A stretch of 64,000 bases of DNA, taken from an uncultured Lachnospiraceae bacterium (GTDB lineage Bacteria; Bacillota; Clostridia; Lachnospirales; Lachnospiraceae). How positions within the stretch are numbered: position 1 is the first letter of the stretch; every line of letters begins with the position of its first letter. Of this stretch, positions 31,710-39,500 are shown one piece after another. A program made the position numbers and the translations under genes. The notes under the pieces are model-generated. The model was given only the letters and a program-made list of their open reading frames with translations. It did not search any database and was not told the origin of the DNA. Location: assembly GCA_902768735.1 (NCBI GenBank), contig CACXMK010000002.1:1-64000 (forward strand), in the 5' to 3' direction.

Positions 31710-32837
31710 ATGAACGAACAGACAAATAGGGACAAGATCATCATAAGGACCAGCGTGATCGGTATTTTGGCAAATGTCGCACTGGCGGCATTCAAGGCAG
31801 TGGTAGGCCTGACATCGAACTCCATCGCCATCGTGATGGACGCGGTGAACAACCTTTCGGATGCGGCGAGCTCCGTGATCACCATCGTCGGGACGAAACT
31901 GGCAGGGAAAGAACCGGATAAAAAGCATCCCTTCGGTTATGGCAGGATCGAATATCTGAGCGCGTCGATCATCTCGCTTCTGGTCCTGTATGCGGGAATC
32001 ACAGCTTTTACGGAGTCTGTGAAAAAGATCCTGCATCCGGATACACCGGATTATGGCGCGGCTGCGCTGATCATCGTTGCAGCAGCGGTCGTGGTCAAGA
32101 TCGTCCTTGGCAGGTATGTAAAGGGCGTCGGTGAGAAGGTGAATTCCGATTCCCTCAAGGGCTCCGGAGCGGACGCGACACTGGACGCGGTCATTTCCGC
32201 CTCGACGCTCGCGGCGGCAGCCATTTACCTCCTCTTCCATATTTCGCTGGAGGCGTGGCTCGGCGCGGTGATCGCGGTCGTGATCATTAAATCCGGCGTC
32301 GAGATGCTCCGCGATACGCTCTCCAAGATCCTCGGCGAGCATACAGACGCGCAGCTTGCAAGAGAGATCAAGGAAACAGTACGCATGAATCCGGAGGTCC
32401 GGGGGGCGTATGATCTCATTCTGCACGATTACGGCCCGGATTCATACAACGGATCCATTCATATCGAAGTCCCTGACACGCTCTCCATGGATACCCTGGA
32501 CAAGCTGATCAGGAAGATCACAGCCGATGTACACAAGAAGCACGACGTGATCCTTACAGCGGTCAGTGTGTATTCGTACAATACGAAGGACCCGGAGGCC
32601 GCAGCAATGAGAGAACGGGTCTCGCAGATCGTCACTGCAGATCCGCATGTGCTCCAGATGCACGGATTTTATCTGGACCGGGCCCAAAAAGAGATGCGCT
32701 TTGATATCGTCGTGAGCTTTGACGCTAAGGACCGCAGACTGCTCTACAGGGAAGCGTGCGAAAAGGTGCAGAAAGCGTATCCGGGCTATAAGATCCAGAT
32801 AGCGATGGACATCGATTTTACCGAAGGAAGCAAGTGA
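31710..32837 (+). CDS. Cation diffusion facilitator, probably Mn2+ exporter (MntE-like)
   Basis: 375 residues, six hydrophobic helices and a cytoplasmic domain. The helix-2 site reads NNLSD (NxxxD) and the helix-5 site DATLD (DxxxD), the residue set described for manganese CDF proteins such as pneumococcal MntE, instead of the HxxxD of zinc exporters. HPFGYGRIEYLSA is the usual loop. Together with the peroxidase this suits oxidative or metal stress. The nitroreductase gene starts 17 bases downstream. Confidence 0.88.
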   Translation: MNEQTNRDKIIIRTSVIGILANVALAAFKAVVGLTSNSIAIVMDAVNNLSDAASSVITIVGTKLAGKEPDKKHPFGYGRIEYLSASIISLLVLYAGITAFTESVKKILHPDTPDYGAAALIIVAAAVVVKIVLGRYVKGVGEKVNSDSLKGSGADATLDAVISASTLAAAAIYLLFHISLEAWLGAVIAVVIIKSGVEMLRDTLSKILGEHTDAQLAREIKETVRMNPEVRGAYDLILHDYGPDSYNGSIHIEVPDTLSMDTLDKLIRKITADVHKKHDVILTAVSVYSYNTKDPEAAAMRERVSQIVTADPHVLQMHGFYLDRAQKEMRFDIVVSFDAKDRRLLYREACEKVQKAYPGYKIQIAMDIDFTEGSK

Positions 32838-32854
32838 TAAAACAGGAGAAGAAC

Positions 32855-33517
32855 ATGGATATTAAACAGGCGATCATAGAGAGACACAGCGTTCGCAAAT
32901 ACAAGGACGATCCGATCCCGGCAGAGCTCGTAGAAAAGCTGGGAGAGCTGATCAGAGGGTGCAACGAAGAGAGCGGCCTTCATATGCAGCTGATCCTGGA
33001 CGATCCGGGGTGCTTTGACACGCTGCTCGCCCACTACGGCTGGTTTAAGGGCGTAAGGAACTATATCGCCATCGTCGGGAAGGAGACCCTTCCGGACCTT
33101 GACGAGCTGGGTGGTTATTATGGTGAGAAAGTGGTCCTGGAAGCGCAGAGAATGGGACTCAATACCTGCTGGGTCGCAGGTACTTTCAGCCGCGAAAAAT
33201 GCAAAGCCGAAATTGCGCCCGATGAGAAACTGCTCTGTGTGATCTCCATCGGATTCGGCGAAGAAGCCGGCAAAAAGCATAAATCCAAATCCCTCTCAAA
33301 GCTGTGCGCAGTGCCGGCGGAAGAGATGCCGGTATGGTTCAAGAACGGCGTGAAGGCCGCTTTGATGGCGCCGACCGCGATGAACCAGCAGAAGTTTTAC
33401 ATTGAGCTTTCAGGCGACGAGCCGGTGATCACAGCCGGTAAAGGCCCTATGACAAAGATCGACCTCGGGATCGTGAAGTACAACTTCGAGGCGGCGTCGG
33501 GGCACAAATGTAAATAA
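32855..33517 (+). CDS. Nitroreductase-family flavoprotein
   Basis: 220 residues. IIERHSVRKYKDDPIP is the FMN-binding N-terminal signature; GLNTCWVAG and a late APTAMNQQKF match the group that is often found as a TM-nitroreductase in Clostridia. The ATG at 32855 follows AGGAG. FMN-dependent NAD(P)H reduction of quinones or nitro compounds is the general activity; the physiological substrate is not known. Last gene of the peroxidase-CDF group. Confidence 0.88.
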   Translation: MDIKQAIIERHSVRKYKDDPIPAELVEKLGELIRGCNEESGLHMQLILDDPGCFDTLLAHYGWFKGVRNYIAIVGKETLPDLDELGGYYGEKVVLEAQRMGLNTCWVAGTFSREKCKAEIAPDEKLLCVISIGFGEEAGKKHKSKSLSKLCAVPAEEMPVWFKNGVKAALMAPTAMNQQKFYIELSGDEPVITAGKGPMTKIDLGIVKYNFEAASGHKCK

Positions 33518-33575
33518 TATTCACATTCGGATACAAAAACGGAAGCGGAGAGTGGAAATAGTCCGTGGATAAAAT

Positions 33576-33614
33576 ACAGCAGTCTCGTAAGGAATTATGA
33601 GGCTGCTGTTTTAT
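33576..33614 (+). terminator. Terminator after the nitroreductase gene
   Basis: ACAGCAGTCTC pairs with GAGGCTGCTGT around a 12-base loop, followed by TTTTAT. Confidence 0.75.
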
Positions 33615-33642
33615 GTTACAAGCTTCAGAACGCATACGAAAC

Positions 33643-33730
33643 TTATACTACGGATTAAATGACAAGCAAGGCATATTGTTCGTGATCGCGAATTCTATTC
33701 ATTACTTTATACCGCAGGTTTAATGACAAC
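33643..33730 (+). repeat. Duplicated leader motif of cassette B
   Basis: The unit TTATACTACGGATTAAATGA at 33643 recurs as TTATACCGCAGGTTTAATGA at 33707, 64 bases downstream. The second is the leader shared with cassette A. Confidence 0.7.
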
Positions 33731-33794
33731 CCGTAAGGGAGATGTTATAGTAGGCTTTAGAAAAAAAGGGCCACAGGTCCGGAAAGGAAAGGCA

Positions 33795-33980
33795 ATGCTG
33801 CAGATACATTTGAACGGCTTAAAGGGCAACAGCCCGAGAATTTCATATCGCCTGTTTGATCTTCAGGGAACCATTATGCCCACAGCGAAAAAGGCTGAAT
33901 GGCTTAATTGTGATTGCCTTTACAAGGCCGGATCAAGTGGATGTCTGGGACGAGGTGCGTTTATGCGCAGACCGGAGTGA
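33795..33980 (+). CDS. Small cassette protein, copy B
   Basis: 61 residues from an ATG with the same GGAAAGGAAAGG block as copy A. Conserved with copy A: TIMPTAKKAEW, then CLYKAGSSGCLGRG. The first third differs. An in-frame ATG at 33723 would give 85 residues. No known domain, signal or membrane segment. Ends before a terminator almost identical to that of copy A. Confidence 0.55.
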   Translation: MLQIHLNGLKGNSPRISYRLFDLQGTIMPTAKKAEWLNCDCLYKAGSSGCLGRGAFMRRPE

Positions 33981-34033
33981 CCAGACCTATCGAAGTATGA
34001 TCATTCGTATGATTAATTCGTATGATTACTTAG

Positions 34034-34069
34034 ACAGCCGCTTGTCCGAAAGACAGGCGGCTGTTTTTT
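34034..34069 (+). terminator. Terminator of cassette B
   Basis: ACAGCCGCTTGTC and GACAGGCGGCTGT pair around CGAAA and are followed by six T. Confidence 0.9.
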
Positions 34070-34156
34070 ACGCGTAAGTAATGAGCCATGCGCAGACGGG
34101 GCGAACATGCCGGCATAGCTCATAAAAGAACAGTAAAGCCTAAGGAGAATCCAAAG

Positions 34157-34309
34157 ATGAAAAAGATGACAAGGAAAGAATTCAGGAATGGATTTATGGG
34201 ACATATTTATCGCATCCTGCTCCCTTTGGAGTCAGGAGCGCCGATACGAGAGAAATCAGTACTAGAGTCAGTACAAGAAGGTCCCGAAAAAGTAAATATG
34301 GCAGCATAG
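34157..34309 (+). CDS. Short protein upstream of the HTH gene
   Basis: 50 residues, basic at the N-terminus (MKKMTRKEFRNGFMGHIYRI), preceded by TAAGGAG. No domain recognised. It ends five bases before a large hairpin that covers the ribosome site of the next gene, so it might act as a leader peptide. Coding status uncertain. Confidence 0.5.
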   Translation: MKKMTRKEFRNGFMGHIYRILLPLESGAPIREKSVLESVQEGPEKVNMAA

Positions 34310-34313
34310 CCGT

Positions 34314-34348
34314 CACCTCCTGTGCCGGCGCTGCCGGAACAGGAGGTG
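34314..34348 (+). promoter_or_regulatory. Hairpin that buries the ribosome site of the HTH gene
   Basis: CACCTCCTGT (34314-34323) pairs with ACAGGAGGTG (34339-34348), with an inner CCGGC-GCT-GCCGG stem: about 15 pairs and a single G-A mismatch. The AGGAGG that serves the ATG at 34353 is entirely inside the 3' arm. No T run follows. Confidence 0.85.
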
Positions 34349-34352
34349 CACG

Positions 34353-34601
34353 ATGATGCAGATCCCATTCGTTAACACTGCCGCAACCGGACAGAACATC
34401 GACAGATTGCGTATCGCTGCCGGCATGACCGTAAAGGATATCCAGAATGTGTTCGGTTTCGCAACTCCTCAGGCTATCTACAAGTGGATCCACGGCGCAG
34501 CTTTGCCTACGATCGACAACTTGGTGATCTTGGCTGCGATCTTGGATGTTACTATGGATGACATCATTGTCACAGACACATTCACAAGAGAGGTCGGCTA
34601 A
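34353..34601 (+). CDS. XRE-type helix-turn-helix protein
   Basis: 82 residues. IDRLRIAAGMTVKDIQNVFG, then ATPQAIYKWIHGAALPTIDN and LVILAAILDVTMDDII, is one Cro/CI-type HTH domain of normal length with little else. A second ATG follows the first directly. Translation appears gated by the hairpin at 34314-34348. It lies 296 bases upstream of the Ro-like gene on the same strand and is the obvious candidate regulator of the locus, perhaps binding the three 14-base repeats at 34689. Confidence 0.85.
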   Translation: MMQIPFVNTAATGQNIDRLRIAAGMTVKDIQNVFGFATPQAIYKWIHGAALPTIDNLVILAAILDVTMDDIIVTDTFTREVG

Positions 34602-34688
34602 GGAGCAGCCAGATGCAGGAAAGCCTGCAGAGAGAAAAAACAGAATTCTTCATAATAATAAAAAATAATAAAAATAAAAAAACTTCAT

Positions 34689-34730
34689 ATAGGACAAAAC
34701 AAATAGGACAAAACAAATAGGACAAAACAA
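34689..34730 (+). repeat. Three perfect tandem copies of ATAGGACAAAACAA
   Basis: Exact 14-base unit at 34689, 34703 and 34717, in an AT-rich gap between the HTH gene and the tRNA-like RNA. Iteron-like; possible regulator sites. Immediately followed by a perfect hairpin. Confidence 0.95.
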
Positions 34731-34731
34731 A

Positions 34732-34755
34732 GCGGGCCGGAAAGCACCGGCCCGC
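34732..34755. terminator. Perfect GC hairpin ahead of the tRNA-like RNA
   Basis: GCGGGCCGG and CCGGCCCGC pair around AAAGCA. On the plus strand no T run follows, so it may be a structural 5' element or weak terminator; on the minus strand the tail TTTGTTTTG is T-rich. Confidence 0.6.
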
Positions 34756-34766
34756 AAGTAAAACAG

Positions 34767-34850
34767 TGTGACCCACACAGCAACACATATTGGTAAAAAA
34801 CAAATTTAGGGTATTTGTCATACGGTTCAAATCCGTGAAAACGGGTCATG
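34767..34850 (+). ncRNA. Y-RNA-like / tRNA-like RNA, copy 1, in the leader of the Ro-like gene
   Basis: The ends TGTGACCC and GGGTCATG pair (two wobbles) and are identical to those of the RNA at 26636. Between them are 26 bases with GG at positions 18-19, an anticodon-type arm CAAAT-TTAGGGT-ATTTG, a 3-base variable region, and a T-arm TACGG-TTCAAAT-CCGTG; AAAAC then leads to the closing stem. It cannot form a tRNA acceptor stem. Bacterial Y RNAs combine a Ro-binding end stem with a tRNA-like module and are often encoded beside the Ro gene, which starts 48 bases downstream. It may be a separate RNA or part of the mRNA leader. Confidence 0.75.
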
Positions 34851-34881
34851 AATAAAAACAAAAAGGAATAAAAACAAAAAG
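34850..34881 (+). repeat. 16-bp direct repeat before the Ro-like gene
   Basis: GAATAAAAACAAAAAG occurs twice in tandem between the tRNA-like RNA and the ribosome site AAAGGAGG. Confidence 0.9.
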
Positions 34882-34897
34882 AAAGGAGGAAACGACA

Positions 34898-36367
34898 ATG
34901 ATCTTCGCAGAGGCAGCTAAGAAGCTGGCAGTATTTACAAGAACAGAAAACGGTGCGGTGGCACTTAACACCACAGGGGACGCAAGACTGGATTTCTTCG
35001 GCGTTGCCGGTTCCCTCCGCACAGCGCAGAAGGAGCGTATTGAGCGCCTGTTCGCCGAGGCATGGAAGGAAGATCCTCTGTTCGCAACAAAGATCGCTTT
35101 CTATGCGCGTGACGTAAGAGGCGGACTCGGCGAGAGACAGACATTCCGTACGCTGCTCCAGTACATGGCAAAGTACCACCCAGAAGCACTTCGTCTCAAC
35201 CTGGATCTGATCGGCGTGTACGGCAGATACGATGACCTGTACTGCCTGATCGGCACTCCAATGGAGGACGAGATGTGGGCGGCTATGAAGAAGCAGTTCG
35301 AAGAGGACCGCATGAATCTGGAGCAGGGCAACGCGATCTCTCTTTTGGCAAAGTGGATCAAGACGGCTGACGCGTCTTCCGAGAAGACTAGAAAGCTCGG
35401 TATTTTGACAGCGCAGAAGCTCGGCTACTCCGTATACGAGTTCAAGCGTCTGGTCCGTGCGATGAGAAAGCAGATCGGTGTCGTTGAGGCACTGATGTCT
35501 GCGGGCCGTTGGGACGAGATCAAGTACTCCGCAGTTCCTTCCAGAGCGATGATGATCTACCGCAAGGCGTTCATGAAGCACGACGCCGAGCGTTACAACC
35601 AGTTCATCAGAAAGGCAGTAACAGGAGAGGAGACTGTCCACTCCGCCACACTGTACCCATACGACATCGTAGAGAAGGTCATGCAGATGAACTGGTCCGG
35701 CTGCAGAATCAAGGAGGACGACGCACTGGAGGCCCAGTGGCGCCAGCTTCCTGACTACGTAGAGAAGGGTACGAACGCAATGGTCATCGCCGATACTTCC
35801 GGCTCCATGTACGGCAGACCTCTGGCAACATCCGTTGGTCTTGCAGTGTACTTCGCCGAGAGAAACACAGGTCCTTACCACAACATGTTCATGTCCTTCT
35901 CCGGCACATCCCGCATCCAGGTCTTAAAGGGCGACACCCTTGCGCAGAAGATCGGAAGCATCAACATGAACGACTGGATGAACAACACGAACATGCAGGC
36001 AGCTTTCCAGCACATCCTGGATATCGCAGTCAGATACCATGTTTCTGCTGATGAGATGCCTAAGTCCCTGATCGTCATCTCCGATATGGAGATCGACTAC
36101 TGCGGTGACAAGGACTGGAGCTTCTACGAGAAGATGGCATACCGCTTCAGACAGTACGGCTACCAGATCCCTAACATCGTCTTCTGGAACGTATCCAGCC
36201 GTCACGACATCTTCCACGCTGACAAGACACGCGCAGGCGTGCAGCTGGTAAGCGGCCAGGCGACAACAATGTTCCGTCAGGTAATGCAGTGCGTCGGCAT
36301 GAACCCTGTTGAGGCGATGGAGAAGGTTATCAATTCCGACAGATATGCGGCCATCGCGGTTGCCTGA
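34898..36367 (+). CDS. Ro60-like RNA-binding protein (TROVE/DUF2828-type helical repeats plus vWA domain)
   Basis: 489 residues. The N-terminal two-thirds is helical, with FYARDVRGGLGERQTFRTLL (about 68-87) and IGVYGRYDDLYCL (about 105-117), the conserved pieces of TROVE/DUF2828 proteins that form the RNA-binding ring of Ro. The C-terminal third is a von Willebrand A domain with MIDAS ADTSGSMYG (about 298-306) and ISDMEID (about 394-400). Ro proteins bind Y RNAs and misfolded or fragmented structured RNAs. Ribosome site AAAGGAGG. Its 11 Pro codons are 8 CCT and 3 CCA, unlike neighbours that favour CCG. A tRNA-like RNA lies 48 bases upstream. Confidence 0.85.
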   Translation: MIFAEAAKKLAVFTRTENGAVALNTTGDARLDFFGVAGSLRTAQKERIERLFAEAWKEDPLFATKIAFYARDVRGGLGERQTFRTLLQYMAKYHPEALRLNLDLIGVYGRYDDLYCLIGTPMEDEMWAAMKKQFEEDRMNLEQGNAISLLAKWIKTADASSEKTRKLGILTAQKLGYSVYEFKRLVRAMRKQIGVVEALMSAGRWDEIKYSAVPSRAMMIYRKAFMKHDAERYNQFIRKAVTGEETVHSATLYPYDIVEKVMQMNWSGCRIKEDDALEAQWRQLPDYVEKGTNAMVIADTSGSMYGRPLATSVGLAVYFAERNTGPYHNMFMSFSGTSRIQVLKGDTLAQKIGSINMNDWMNNTNMQAAFQHILDIAVRYHVSADEMPKSLIVISDMEIDYCGDKDWSFYEKMAYRFRQYGYQIPNIVFWNVSSRHDIFHADKTRAGVQLVSGQATTMFRQVMQCVGMNPVEAMEKVINSDRYAAIAVA

Positions 36368-36420
36368 GCAGCAGGTCCGCACAGGCCAAAACACAAAAAG
36401 AAACCCATAGAAACAGGAAA

Positions 36421-36465
36421 AGCCCGTATAGCGCAGGAAGCTCTGCACTGTACGGGCTGTTTCTA
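36421..36465 (+). terminator. Terminator of the Ro-like gene
   Basis: AGCCCGTA and TACGGGCT pair, with an inner CGCAG/CTGC stem, followed by GTTTCT. Placed 50 bases after the stop. Confidence 0.6.
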
Positions 36466-36560
36466 CTGTCCGATTTCTATTAAGTTTCTTATGCGGTATT
36501 TTGCGTGTCTAATGTGCTTCTGCCGCGCTGCAGGGCGGCGGGTATTAACATGCCGGCTGC

Positions 36561-39500
36561 TTACTGCTGACCCAAACGGAAACGCTTGAGCCGCGTAATC
36601 TCCGTTGAGAGGAGGTCTGAGACGGCCTTACCGCGCGCGTCCGCGGATTCGGCGACGGTTTCCGGGCAGCCCGGATTGTCGATGACTTCGCCCAGCCGCT
36701 CCAGTGTGAGCTTTCTGAAGAGGCGTTTTTCATAGAGCGTCTCCAGGACTTCAAAGAGGCACTTTGCGTTTTCCAGGCAGACCATGGAAAGCTCGTAGAC
36801 AGCCTGGTAAGGCGCGTCTCTGAGGAACAAAGGCATTTGGTAGGGCATGATCGGATAGATCGAAGGGAGGATCGGCGTATACTGCTTCTGCATGACGCGG
36901 TCGCCTCCGTAGAACGGGGTCATATCGCTCTCCAGGATCCCTGCCTTCAGGTTGGGGATCTCATAGATGGAATCGATCGACAGCCCTTTTTTCTTTGCGA
37001 GCTCTCTTCCCTGGCGGGAGATCGCTCCGACAAGGAGCATCTCCTCCCGAAAACCTTCCGCTTCCAGATGTAAAGAGATATTGTCCATACGGAAACCGTT
37101 GTGGTAGAAGTTATCCACCAGAACGAAGGGCTTACCCATGGACTTGATGTTTCGAAGCTGTACGGCGACGTTCGGATAGCCCGCGCTTTCCTTGATCGAG
37201 AAGCTGGAGAGATCCGGTACATATACCTTTTCCGTATTGAGCGCCATTGTCGTTACGTCGGGGATCCTGACGTACTTCAGTGTTTTGCCATAAGGGACGC
37301 AGATCCAGGAAGAAGCGCCTTCCGAAGAGCCGCTCACAGAAACACTGCGCTCGCGGATCCTCTTCGACAGGCGGTAGTTGAGGATGCCGCCGTCGATAAA
37401 CAGAACGGCTTTGCCGGGGTACAGGCCTGCCAGCGCGACCCGGAGCCGGTGGAGGTTCTCTTTCCGGACTTTCAGAAGAGACGGCTCGTCGCAGTATGGA
37501 TCCAGAACGCTTTCGGACGCGCTGCCAAAGAGCACCAGCGAGGACCGGAGATCTGTGCAGTACCGGTCTTTTTCGCCGGGAAGTCTTACAAAGCCTCTCT
37601 CTTTGAGCAGATCTTTGAGGCGCTTTTTCTTTAGCTCTTCAGAGATTATGTCGCCGGAAAGATAGACGATATCGATCCCTTCTGACTGGAACGCGAGGAG
37701 CGCCTCGTCAAGCAGGGTTCCGCCGGTCTTCTCGGTGTAGGCTTCCGCCGTATCTGTCCGCAGACTCAGGATCTCCAGATCCCGGGCAGGCGTACCTTTT
37801 CCATTCTTATGTACGGCGCAGACCCGGGCGGTCAGCTCGCCGATCTCAGGACCGGAACCGGCTTTTCCGCCGCTCTCTCTCACAAGTACGACGCGGATCG
37901 TATCCTCCGACTTTTCGATCCGGGTCTCGATACACCGGGTCTCCGACATCTTTTTATAGATCCGGTCGTCCGCGTACAGTTTATGACGCCGGATGTACTG
38001 CTGCGCGGGGATCGCCACAAGGTCATCGATACTTTTCCCTTCCTGAAGGTTGCGGCGGATCTGCACGGAAGTCATGTGTTCGTAGTAAGCGGGCAGCATA
38101 AGACGGATCACTTCCCCGGTGAGGTTGTCCGTGCCTTCGTCCTCGTACCCGTAGTTATCGCTCCTTGTAAATACGATATGCGGGAAAGAGTGCACCGACC
38201 CCTCAGAAGGCGTCTCCTGGTAAGCCGCGTCCTTTTCGATGCGGTCGCTTCCGCAGACCAGATACACTTTCTGTCCGGGGAAAAGCGCGCGAAGTCGCGC
38301 AAGGTCTGCCGGATTATCCGGATTGATGACGAGGTCATACGGGAAGATCCTCACGTGAGGCAGATCCGCAATGGACAGCATCACGATCTTGCGGCGGACA
38401 GCGAGCGGCTGTGTGTTCCGGTTCAGGGAGAAATCGTCCACATTGACGTACACCTGGTATCCCATTTCCGAGACCTCGCGCGCCACTGCGCGGTGACCGC
38501 TGGAGAAGGGATCGAAGCTTCCGGAGAAATACGCCACAGGGCGTTTGGGGTCCGCATAGGAGTGTCCGATCTCCTCCAGATAGCGGGCGATCTCGCAGAC
38601 CGTCGGATATCTGTACAGCGGGTCGGGATACTTTGCGGCGCGCATATACAGAAGAACGCTTCTTGAGACGACGACCAAAGGCTCCCGGACATCGCTGGAA
38701 GTCTCGGTGCTGCCGTCCAGGTTACGGAACAGATCGTAGCCGATAGAGAACGCGGTGTTCTCGGCGACGAGCCTGCGGTCGCTGTAGATCCCCTGGCAGA
38801 GCATGCCTGTTATGCGCCGGCGGATCCACATTTTGTCTTCTTCCTCACTGGGCAGGAAGCCCTCCTTAGTCAGAGCGGGATTTTCTGAAGACAGATGTGC
38901 AAGGATCCGGCAGACAGTTCCCATGATGATCTCAACCGTCTTGATCCTGCCGCTGTTGCACAGCCGCTGGACCTGCGGGACCAGTTCCCTCTGCATGCTG
39001 ACAGGGATATGCTTCCAGCATTCCCCGATCAGGTAAGGCAGATAATGGGAGGAGTCGTCCTCCAGCGCCACACATTTAAAGAGCTCGGTCATGATCGCTT
39101 TCTTCTGGTCATTGTCCAGATGATCGATGATGTTAAGCAGATCGTCGCCGGCCTTTGTGAAGAGGGCCGGTTCCGTGTTCAGACGCATGAAGACCACCAG
39201 ATGTGACGCATATTCGGAAAGCCCGGTGCGCACAGAGCCGTCCGCGAATTTTTCGCTCAGGATCTGCAGGTCGATCTGTTTGAACAGGCCGGGGAGTTCA
39301 GAGTCGAGATCCTCGCGGAACAAGACTGTGTCTTTCGGGACAGCGAGGGCCGCCGCATCCCCGGCGGGAATTTCTGCGCCGCCTGTCTGCCCGTTCACAG
39401 CGGGAAGCTGTTCGAGGACCTTTCCGGCGAGCCAAAACTGTGCCGGCATTCCTTTTTCTCCCGTGCTGCCGGCGGTTTCCCTCACGATCTCGCGAAGGAT

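Larger units (their letters stand above)
33707..34115 (+). repeat. Duplicated small-protein cassette, copy B
   Basis: Homologous over about 400 bases to copy A at 12309-12710 (leader, ribosome-site block, small frame, terminator and about 50 bases after it). Copy B precedes the HTH/tRNA-like RNA/Ro-like locus, copy A the tRNA array. Confidence 0.85.

Noticed and set aside
34767..34850. Ordinary tRNA gene (anticodon AGG or similar)
   Set aside because: The bases after the T-stem (AAAACGG) have no complement in the first seven bases and no D-stem forms; only the outer TGACCC/GGGTCA stem closes the molecule.
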